From an uncultured Oscillospiraceae bacterium (GTDB lineage Bacteria > Bacillota > Clostridia > Oscillospirales > Oscillospiraceae), in the NCBI GenBank assembly GCA_910588455.1, contig CAJUPG010000060.1, forward strand, positions 1-12,851: a stretch of DNA of 12,851 nucleotides, in the 5' to 3' direction. The first letter of the stretch is position 1; every line of letters begins with the position of its first letter. This document shows, piece after piece, positions 6,294 to 12,050 of this stretch. The notes beneath the pieces are model-generated. The model was not told the DNA's origin. It saw only the letters and a program-made list of their open reading frames with translations, and made no database searches. The position numbers and the translations under genes were made by a program.

Positions 6294-7577
6294 TCACACG
6301 CCGGCCAGGGCCTGCTCCAGATCGGCGAGAATGTCCCGGACATCCTCAATGCCCACGGAGAACCGGACCAGGTCCGCCGGCACCCCCGCGGCCTTCAGCT
6401 CCTCCTCGTTCATCTGCCGGTGGGTGGAGGAAGCAGGATGGAGCACACAGGTTTTCGCGTCGGCCACGTGGGTGGCGATGGAGGCCAGCTTCAGCCCGGC
6501 CATAAAGGTCTCCGCCGCGGCCCGGCCCCCCTTCACCCCAAATACCACAACGCCGCAGGTGCCGTTGGGCATATACTTTTTGGCCCTCTCATAATACTTG
6601 TCCCCGGGCAGACCGGCGTACTGAACCCAGGCGATTTTCTCGTGGCTCTGGAGGTACTCCGCCACCTTCTGCGCATTTTCACAGTGCTGCTTCATCCGCA
6701 GGGGCAGGGTCTCCAGCCCCACATTCAGCAAAAAGCAGTTGTGGGGAGAGGGAATGGAGCCCAGGTCCCGCATCAGCTGGACAGTAGCCTTGGTGACAAA
6801 GGCTCCCTCCAGACCAAAGCGCTCCGTGTAGGTGACTCCATGGTAGCTCTCGTCCGGGGTAGTCAGGCCGGGAAACTTGTCCTTGTGGGCGGTCCAGTCA
6901 AATTTGCCGCTGTCCACAATGGCGCCTCCCACGGTGAGGGCGTGGCCATCCATATACTTGGTGGTGGAGTGGGTGACGATGTCGCAGCCCCACTGGAAGG
7001 GCCGGCAGTTTACCGGAGTGGCAAAGGTGTTGTCCACAATCAGAGGGACTCCGTGGGCGTGGGCGGCTTTGGCAAATTTTTCAATGTCCAGCACGGCCAG
7101 GGCCGGATTGGCGATGGTCTCCCCGAACACGGCCTTGGTGTTGGGCCGGAACGCGGCGTTGAGCTCCTCCTCCGAGCAGTCCGGGTCCACAAACGTAAAT
7201 TCAATGCCCATGCGCTTCATGGTCACCGCAAACAGATTGAAGGTACCGCCATAAATGGTGGAGGAAGAGACCACATGGTCCCCACAGCCGGCAATGTTAA
7301 ACACAGCGTAAAAGTTGGCAGCCTGTCCGGAGGACAGCAGCATGGCCGCCGTCCCCCCCTCCAGGGCGCAGATTTTGGCGGCGACAGTGTCATTGGTGGG
7401 GTTTTGCAGGCGGGTATAGAAATAACCGCTGGCCTCCAAATCGAACAGGGCCCCCATATCCTGGCTGGTCTCATAGCGGAAGGTGGTGGACTGGACGATG
7501 GGGAAATTCCGGGGCTCTCCGTTGCCCGGGCGGTAGCCCGCGTGGAGGCAGTCGGTGGCGATCTGATAGCTGCTCAT
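6294..7577 (-). CDS. metY: O-acetylhomoserine aminocarboxypropyltransferase (sulfhydrylase)
   Basis: 427-residue PLP enzyme of the Cys/Met metabolism family. It replaces the acetyl group of O-acetyl-L-homoserine with sulfide (or methanethiol) to give homocysteine (or methionine), in the cytoplasm. The length fits MetY, which is longer than the roughly 380-400-residue MetB/MetC. Visible features are ATDCLHAGY at 7-15, SSGQAA at 82-87 contacting the PLP phosphate, VDNTFATP at 181-188 with the aspartate that pairs with the pyridine nitrogen, and THSTTKYMDGH at 202-212 with K207 as the Schiff-base lysine. The LHPASSTHRQ segment (379-388) and VRFSVGIED (404-412) bind substrate carboxylate in the family. 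The start ATG at 7577 follows AAGGAA at 7-nt spacing and begins MSSYQIATDCLHAGY. An upstream in-frame extension to 7688 runs back through the promoter into the neighbouring gene and is rejected. No clear terminator was found downstream. Confidence 0.95.
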   Translation of the reverse strand: MSSYQIATDCLHAGYRPGNGEPRNFPIVQSTTFRYETSQDMGALFDLEASGYFYTRLQNPTNDTVAAKICALEGGTAAMLLSSGQAANFYAVFNIAGCGDHVVSSSTIYGGTFNLFAVTMKRMGIEFTFVDPDCSEEELNAAFRPNTKAVFGETIANPALAVLDIEKFAKAAHAHGVPLIVDNTFATPVNCRPFQWGCDIVTHSTTKYMDGHALTVGGAIVDSGKFDWTAHKDKFPGLTTPDESYHGVTYTERFGLEGAFVTKATVQLMRDLGSIPSPHNCFLLNVGLETLPLRMKQHCENAQKVAEYLQSHEKIAWVQYAGLPGDKYYERAKKYMPNGTCGVVVFGVKGGRAAAETFMAGLKLASIATHVADAKTCVLHPASSTHRQMNEEELKAAGVPADLVRFSVGIEDVRDILADLEQALAGV

Positions 7578-7611
7578 GAAGCATTCCTTCTTTCCTTGAT
7601 AGATGCTGTGT

Positions 7612-7640
7612 ATTTTATCAGAATTCCGGGCCGTTGACAA
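7612..7640 (-). promoter_or_regulatory. Putative sigma-A promoter of metY
   Basis: On the minus strand TTGTCA (7640-7635), 17 bp, TAAAAT (7617-7612) match consensus at 5/6 in each box. The implied leader is only about 28 nt, too short for a SAM riboswitch or T-box between this start and metY. Confidence 0.65.
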
Positions 7641-7675
7641 GCAGTTCTTTCCCTTCCCGGCCGGGCTCTGTGCTC

Positions 7676-8749
7676 CTACGGCCTGCACCGCCCGCAGGGC
7701 TCATAGCCCTGGGCCGCCGCCTCCTGACGGCTGAAAAATTCCACCCGGTTCTGCTCCGATATATCCTTGGCCGACCCGCAGTCGGGCTTATGGAACTTCA
7801 TGGTGCCCGCGTTGCCGATGTAGGCGGGCCTGTCAAGCTGCTGGCTGGGCTGCTGGCCCTCGGTGGGGTTGGTGGGCCACTGGGGCGTGGTCTGGGTGGT
7901 AAAGGTCACCGTCTCCCCGTCGCTGCGGGCCACAATGTTCCCCTGTAAATCCGTGCGGTAGACTTCCGCCTTCACGTCCCGGTAGCGGCTTAACACCTCC
8001 TCCGACGGGTGGCCGTAGGAGTTGTCCTCCCCCACGGAGATTACCACGTATTGGGGCATGACCTCCCGCAGAAACACATAGCTGCTGGAGGTGATGCTGC
8101 CGTGGTGGCCCGCCTTGAGCACCGTGGCGGACAGGTCCGTTTTCCCTTCCACCAGGTCGTGTTCCGCGTCCTCCTCCATGTCCCCGGTGAACAAAAAGCT
8201 GGTAGAGCCATAGGTGATTTTCAGTACAATGGAGGTGTTGTTGGTCTCATCATACGCCTGGACCGGACCCAAAATCTCCACCTGGGCAGCCCCCAGGGCG
8301 AAGGTGTCCCCCGCCTCCGGAATCTGGATGCCGCCGTAAGGCTGGGCGTAATTGGAGAAGTTTGAGAAGGCCCTGCTCTCGTACTCCGTCACCGGAGCAT
8401 AGACGGTCTTCGCCTCAAAGGCGTTCAGGGGGCCGGACAGCCCCCCCACGTGGTCCTCATGGGCGTGGGTGCAGACCACGTAGTCCAGATCGTCCACCCC
8501 CACACGTTTCAGGTAGGACACCACCAGACTGCTGTCCGCCACGTTGCCTCCGTCAATGAGCATGAATTCTCCGTCACATTGAATCAAGGCGCTGTCCGCC
8601 TGGCCCACGTCAATGAAGTGGACCGCGAAGTCGGAGCCATCCGGCACCGGCAGGGCGGCGGGCTGGGACTGTCTCTGATAGGCCATCACCGCCGCGAGCA
8701 GAACCAGCACCAAAATAAGACCTAAGAGCTTTCTTTGTTTCTGTTTCAT
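7676..8749 (-). CDS. Membrane-anchored ComEC-type MBL-fold hydrolase with C-terminal Ada-like zinc site
   Basis: 357 residues. A basic N-terminus and hydrophobic helix (about 8-23) form a signal anchor, placing the rest outside the cytoplasm. Residues 41-285 are a metallo-beta-lactamase domain of the ComEC/Rec2 C-terminal type: HFIDVGQADS at 44-53, the metal-binding THAHEDH at 94-100, FTGD (D190), KAGHHGS at 212-218 and VISVGEDNSYGHP at 236-248. A Gln/Pro-rich linker (about 286-305) leads to a compact end domain starting YIGNAGTMKFH. There H320, C324, C352 and C355 form an Ada-like Zn-binding arrangement. There are no ComEC channel helices, so this is a stand-alone hydrolase and not the DNA transporter. 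A nuclease or phosphodiesterase role is possible; the substrate is unknown. GAGG precedes the ATG by 7 nt. It is last in the operon after the S1 and DUF3298-like genes, 26 bp from the latter. Confidence 0.9.
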   Translation of the reverse strand: MKQKQRKLLGLILVLVLLAAVMAYQRQSQPAALPVPDGSDFAVHFIDVGQADSALIQCDGEFMLIDGGNVADSSLVVSYLKRVGVDDLDYVVCTHAHEDHVGGLSGPLNAFEAKTVYAPVTEYESRAFSNFSNYAQPYGGIQIPEAGDTFALGAAQVEILGPVQAYDETNNTSIVLKITYGSTSFLFTGDMEEDAEHDLVEGKTDLSATVLKAGHHGSITSSSYVFLREVMPQYVVISVGEDNSYGHPSEEVLSRYRDVKAEVYRTDLQGNIVARSDGETVTFTTQTTPQWPTNPTEGQQPSQQLDRPAYIGNAGTMKFHKPDCGSAKDISEQNRVEFFSRQEAAAQGYEPCGRCRP

Positions 8750-8775
8750 AGAAGCACCTCATATCATGCGTTGCT

Positions 8776-9393
8776 TTATTTTTTCAGATTATAGCACGTT
8801 TGTTCCAGGAAATCAACCTCTTTCGACAAAAAAGTGGGCAGTCCTTCCGCCGCCGGGGCGATGGTGCACTGGGGAAACCACACTTCCAGCCCCTCCGGAC
8901 GCAGGCAGACGTTTTTCCCAGAGAAAAACCGGCCCAGCTTCTCCCCAAAATCCGGGTCCAGAACCCCTTCCTCCCGCAATTCCAGGCTCTGGCATAGTTT
9001 CCGGCGTCCCCGCCAGGGCACCGGCACCGGCGCGCCGGTTTTGGCCTCCCAGATGTCTCCGGAGCGGCCATAGAGGGTCCGGCCGTCCCCCCGGCGCTCC
9101 CGGGCCTCCATGTACAGGGAGAGCAGACCCTCGTCCTGATAGGTGGTCTCCCCCAGCAGCCGGGCGCTCCAGGGGACGAAGGGCCGGGACCGCTCCCGCT
9201 TTTCCGCCAGGTCCAGGCAGGCCGCCCAGTAGAGCGCCCGCTCCCACCGGCGCTGCCAGTTCCCCTTCACCCGCCGGTAGTACCGGTCCAGCTTTTTGCA
9301 CCCCGTCTCCGGCCACATATACCGGCACGCCAGCACCGGCTCCCCGGTGAGGGTAAGGACCTTCTCCTCCTCCAGCCAACGGACCGTTCTCAT
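8776..9393 (-). CDS. DUF3298-like protein, no signal peptide
   Basis: 205-residue protein of unknown function. The centre, LLSLYMEARERRGDGRTLYG at 90-109 followed by SGDIWEAKTG, and the end, GLEVWFPQCTIAPAAEGLPTF at about 168-188, resemble DUF3298. That domain is found in RsiV anti-sigma factors and PdaC-type peptidoglycan deacetylases. Those relatives are usually secreted or membrane-anchored, but here there is no signal peptide or membrane helix. The N-terminus is instead rich in W, R and Y (KLDRYYRRVKGNWQRRWERA at about 34-53). Its ATG overlaps the stop of the S1 gene as ATGA (9393-9390), so translation is probably coupled. The downstream MBL gene begins 26 bp past the stop. The domain assignment is by eye and only moderately sure. 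Confidence 0.72.
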   Translation of the reverse strand: MRTVRWLEEEKVLTLTGEPVLACRYMWPETGCKKLDRYYRRVKGNWQRRWERALYWAACLDLAEKRERSRPFVPWSARLLGETTYQDEGLLSLYMEARERRGDGRTLYGRSGDIWEAKTGAPVPVPWRGRRKLCQSLELREEGVLDPDFGEKLGRFFSGKNVCLRPEGLEVWFPQCTIAPAAEGLPTFLSKEVDFLEQTCYNLKK

Positions 9394-10331
9394 TGGCCGC
9401 GGTCCTCAAACACCGTCTGGGCCCCCGGGCGGCACACCCCCGCCGGCGCGTAGTCCCACCGGGTCATACGCCCGCCCTGGGGCAGGAAGTACCGGCAGGG
9501 CAGCGGCGGGGCCGGAGGCAGCTTGTCAAGAATGAGCAGCTTGCACTTCAGGCGCTGGGGCAGCACCGCCTTGACAAACACCGACACCCGGTCCCCCTCA
9601 GAGATACCCTCCCGCAGCTCCGCCAGCCCGGACAGATTGGGGGTCAGCTCCACAAAAATCCCGTAGTCCAGCACGCTGCGGGCAATCCCCGGCACGGTCA
9701 TGCCGGCGCAGAAGCTCCGGGCGTTCTCCGCCCAGGTGCCCAGCAGCTCCCGGTGGGTCAGCCGCACCCGCCGGTTTTCCCGGTCCTGCTCCAGCACCGC
9801 CGCGTAAATCTCGTCCCCCACCCGGAACCGGCGGTCGGGGTGGGGAATCCGGGAGATGGAGATGCGCTCCACGCAGATCAGGGAGCTCACCCCGCAGCCC
9901 GCGTCCACAAAGGCCCCGAAGGGCTCCAGGTGGGTGACCGTCACCGGCAGGACCGTGCCGGGGGCGAGCCCCTCCAGCCAGACCTTGGCCCGCTCCTGGG
10001 CCCTCCGGCGGGACAGGATGGGCACCAGGGCCCCGTCCCGCTCCTCCAGCCGGTCCACCACAAAGCAGATGGTCTTGCCCACCCGGGAGAGCACCGCAAT
10101 GTCCCGGGTATAGCCCTCCGCGATGCCGGCGGCGGTCTCCTCCCGGGGGATTTCCCCCATAAACGGCCCCACGGCCACCTGTAAGGTCAGATCCGGCTTG
10201 GCCATCAGGGCGGAGCCCTCCAAAATGATCTGGCGCTCCATGGCCTTGCGCAGTCCCGCCGCGCTGGCGCACAGACGGCAGTTTTCCGGGGTGTTCAGCA
10301 GCCGGCCCTCCGGCAGAAAAATATCAGACAT
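9390..10331 (-). CDS. S1 RNA-binding domain protein (RpsA-like, not canonical S1)
   Basis: 313-residue protein with S1/OB-fold repeats, expected to bind RNA. A divergent first unit lies at about 46-110 (GYTRDIAVLSRVGKTICFVV). A clear S1 domain lies at 121-195 (GLAPGTVLPVTVTHLEPFGAFVDAG, then RFRVGDEIYAAVLEQD). A third lies at about 207-270 (YGIFVELTPNLSGLAELREG). The C-terminal 40 residues are Pro/Arg/Gly-rich with RWDYAPAG and no S1 character. Automated pipelines often call such proteins ribosomal protein S1, but the length and low repeat similarity argue for a regulatory or accessory RNA-binding role. The ATG at 10331 is preferred: AGGGA lies 7 nt upstream. An in-frame GTG at 10346 would begin inside that RBS. 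It is first in the operon with the DUF3298-like and MBL genes and overlaps the former by 4 nt. Confidence 0.87.
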   Translation of the reverse strand: MSDIFLPEGRLLNTPENCRLCASAAGLRKAMERQIILEGSALMAKPDLTLQVAVGPFMGEIPREETAAGIAEGYTRDIAVLSRVGKTICFVVDRLEERDGALVPILSRRRAQERAKVWLEGLAPGTVLPVTVTHLEPFGAFVDAGCGVSSLICVERISISRIPHPDRRFRVGDEIYAAVLEQDRENRRVRLTHRELLGTWAENARSFCAGMTVPGIARSVLDYGIFVELTPNLSGLAELREGISEGDRVSVFVKAVLPQRLKCKLLILDKLPPAPPLPCRYFLPQGGRMTRWDYAPAGVCRPGAQTVFEDRGQ

Positions 10332-10388
10332 AGTCCATTCCCTCACTTTTTTTCCGTTTCTCCACTATATGCGCCCCAATGGCGGCGA

Positions 10389-10417
10389 TTGACAGAACGG
10401 ACAGGCTGAATTATAAT
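10389..10417 (+). promoter_or_regulatory. Perfect sigma-A promoter of the DUF951-hisC run
   Basis: TTGACA (10389-10394), a 17-bp spacer and TATAAT (10412-10417) match consensus fully. Predicted start is near 10424, with AGGGGG at 10432-10437 as RBS and a leader of only about 20 nt. The -10 lies in the self-complementary ATTATAAT, but no -35 exists for the opposite strand. Confidence 0.88.
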
Positions 10418-10444
10418 GGTAAAAAACCGGAAGGGGGCGCTTTT

Positions 10445-10645
10445 ATGGACATCCATGTGGGCGACGTGCTGAAAATGAAAAAGAATCATCCCTGCGGCAG
10501 CGGCGAGTGGACGGTGCTGCGGGTGGGGATGGACTTCAAGCTTCGGTGCCAGGGCTGCGGCCATGAGGTGATGCTCCCCCGGAGCAAGGCGGAAAAAAAT
10601 ATCCGGAAGGTATTCCGAAACGGTGAACCAGTCGATGTGAAATAA
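10445..10645 (+). CDS. DUF951 family protein
   Basis: 66-residue small protein of the DUF951 family, common in Firmicutes and of unknown biochemical function. The family signature is well kept: MDIHVGDVLKMKKNHPCGSG, EWTVLRVGMDFKLRC, QGCGHEVMLPRSK. C17, C35 and C38, with H15 and H40 nearby, could form a small metal site; this is inferred from spacing only. The ATG at 10445 follows AGGGGG by 7 nt and a consensus promoter by 27 nt. A longer in-frame reading from 10379 would start upstream of the -35 box and is excluded. hisC begins 13 bp after the stop. Confidence 0.9.
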   Translation: MDIHVGDVLKMKKNHPCGSGEWTVLRVGMDFKLRCQGCGHEVMLPRSKAEKNIRKVFRNGEPVDVK

Positions 10646-10658
10646 AGAGGGTTTAACT

Positions 10659-11723
10659 ATGAACAAACAATTTTGGAGCTCCCGCATTCAAAATCTGATC
10701 CCCTACACCCCCGGCGAACAGCCCAAGGACCAGATTTTTATCAAGCTGAACACCAACGAAAATCCCTATCCCCCCTCCCCCAAGGTGCTGGAGGCCATTC
10801 AAAGCGCCGCCGGGGACGCGCTGCGGCTCTACCCGGACCCGGAGGCCCAAAATCTGCGGGCCGCTCTGGGAGAGTATTACGGCCTGAAGCCGGAGCAGGT
10901 GTTCTGCGGCAACGGGTCCGACGAGGTGCTGGGCCTGTGCTTCTACGCCCTGTTCACCCCCGGCAGACAGGTGCTGTTTCCCGACATTACCTACAGCTTT
11001 TATCCCGTATACACCGAGCTGTTCGGTCTGGATTACCGGCAGATTCCCCTGAACGAGGACTTCTCCCTGCCGGTGGAGCAATTTTTGGGCGCCAAGGGGG
11101 GCGTGGTAATCTGCAACCCCAACGCCCCCACGGGCCGGACCCTGCCCCTGTCGGACATCCGCCGGATTCTGGAGGCCAACCGGGAGGTCCCGGTGCTGGT
11201 GGACGAGGCCTACGCCGAGTTCGGGGCCCAGTCTGCGGTGCCTCTGCTTGAGGAATTCCCCAATCTGGCGGTGGTGCGCACCATGTCCAAGGACCGTTCC
11301 CTGGCGGGAATGCGCATCGGCTACGCCCTGGGCAGCGCGGATTTGATTGCGGGCATCAACTGCGTCAAAAATTCCTTCAACTCCTACCCCCTGGACCGGC
11401 TGGCGCTGGCGGCGGGAGAGGCGGCCATCCGGGACCGGGCATACTTTGAGGAGACCAGGGGGAAAATTATGGCGACCCGGGAGAAAACCACCAAAGCTCT
11501 GCGCGAGCTGGGCTTTACGGTCCACGACTCCAACGCCAACTTTATTTTCGCCCGCCACCCGGACAAATCCGGCAGAGATTTGCAGCAAGGGCTGCGGGAG
11601 CAGGGAATTCTGGTCCGGCGGTTTGACAAGCCGGAGCGGATTCAGGACTATCTGCGTATCTCCATCGGCACGGCCCAGGATATGGAAACGCTGTGCCGGG
11701 TGTGCGCGGAGCTGGTAAAATAA
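10659..11723 (+). CDS. hisC: Histidinol-phosphate aminotransferase (HisC-type)
   Basis: 354-residue fold-type I PLP aminotransferase. It matches HisC, which converts imidazole-acetol phosphate plus glutamate to histidinol phosphate and 2-oxoglutarate. Motifs are KLNTNENPYPPSP at 29-41, LYPDPEAQNLR at 57-67, GNGSDEVL at 84-91, ICNPNAPTG at 151-159, VDEAYAEF at 181-188 and TMSKDRSLAGMRIGYA at 208-223. K211 is the PLP Schiff-base lysine and R219 lies near the PLP phosphate. The length is typical for HisC. The ATG has AGAGGG 7 nt upstream and lies 13 bp after DUF951. No other his genes are in view, so it could serve phenylalanine/tyrosine synthesis or be a paralogue, as HisC-like enzymes can be broad. 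A small membrane-protein gene follows 14 bp later. Confidence 0.92.
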   Translation: MNKQFWSSRIQNLIPYTPGEQPKDQIFIKLNTNENPYPPSPKVLEAIQSAAGDALRLYPDPEAQNLRAALGEYYGLKPEQVFCGNGSDEVLGLCFYALFTPGRQVLFPDITYSFYPVYTELFGLDYRQIPLNEDFSLPVEQFLGAKGGVVICNPNAPTGRTLPLSDIRRILEANREVPVLVDEAYAEFGAQSAVPLLEEFPNLAVVRTMSKDRSLAGMRIGYALGSADLIAGINCVKNSFNSYPLDRLALAAGEAAIRDRAYFEETRGKIMATREKTTKALRELGFTVHDSNANFIFARHPDKSGRDLQQGLREQGILVRRFDKPERIQDYLRISIGTAQDMETLCRVCAELVK

Positions 11724-11737
11724 GAAAGGAGCATATC

Positions 11738-12016
11738 ATGTTATTACTACAGTTGGCGGGAACCGGTCTGGCGATGCTTACGCTGTTCTGCTTCGTTTTC
11801 CACAAAAACCGCACAGTACGGGGCGTTTCCGGCGCTCTGCTGTCCCTGTTCTCTGTCATTTTGTTTGCCGTATTTCTGAATGCCTACTACGCCAGCGGCG
11901 GACCGGACGCGGGAAAAGAATGGATGCAGATTTTCTTCCCCGGCTTCATCTTGATGGTGCTGTTCGCCGCCGGTGGAATCGGCCTTGCTTCCGCGCTGCA
12001 AAAAAGGGAAGTATAA
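11738..12016 (+). CDS. Small three-helix membrane protein, unknown function
   Basis: 92-residue integral membrane protein that I do not assign to a named family. Hydrophobic segments lie at about 2-21, 30-51 and 64-86. A basic loop (FHKNRTVRG, 21-29) lies between the first two and a polar loop (YASGGPDAGKEW, about 51-62) between the second and third. By the positive-inside rule the first loop and the tail QKREV face the cytoplasm. The start ATG at 11738 is set by AAAGGAG at 6-nt spacing; a longer in-frame reading from 11693 overlaps hisC. It sits 14 bp after hisC and 34 bp before the radical SAM gene, so it is probably co-transcribed with both. Confidence 0.8.
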   Translation: MLLLQLAGTGLAMLTLFCFVFHKNRTVRGVSGALLSLFSVILFAVFLNAYYASGGPDAGKEWMQIFFPGFILMVLFAAGGIGLASALQKREV

Positions 12017-12050
12017 TATTTTATTAAAATTAAGAGAGGTATTTTGATCT

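Noticed and set aside
6084..7637. 517-residue + strand open frame opposite metY and the PRTase-like gene
   Set aside because: It runs antisense to two well-recognised proteins, is Gly/His/Val-rich with no recognisable family, and crosses their intergenic promoter. This is typical of GC-rich antisense frames.
7645..7665. CCCGGCCGGG palindrome after the MBL gene as a terminator
   Set aside because: It has no loop of its own and no U-tract on the minus strand (GAAGGGAAAG follows).
10364..10369. TATAGT on the minus strand as -10 of the S1 operon promoter
   Set aside because: No acceptable -35 at 16-19 bp spacing, so the promoter of that operon is left unassigned.
10653..11588. 311-residue minus-strand open frame opposite hisC
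   Set aside because: Antisense to an aminotransferase with all motifs intact; no RBS or family resemblance.
12012..12030. TATAAT (12012-12017) and an AT-rich palindrome ATTTTATTAAAAT as promoter or terminator before the radical SAM gene
   Set aside because: TATAAT overlaps the preceding stop codon and no -35 lies 16-18 bp upstream (TTCCGC at 17 bp). The palindrome has no GC stem. It may merely keep the RBS unstructured.
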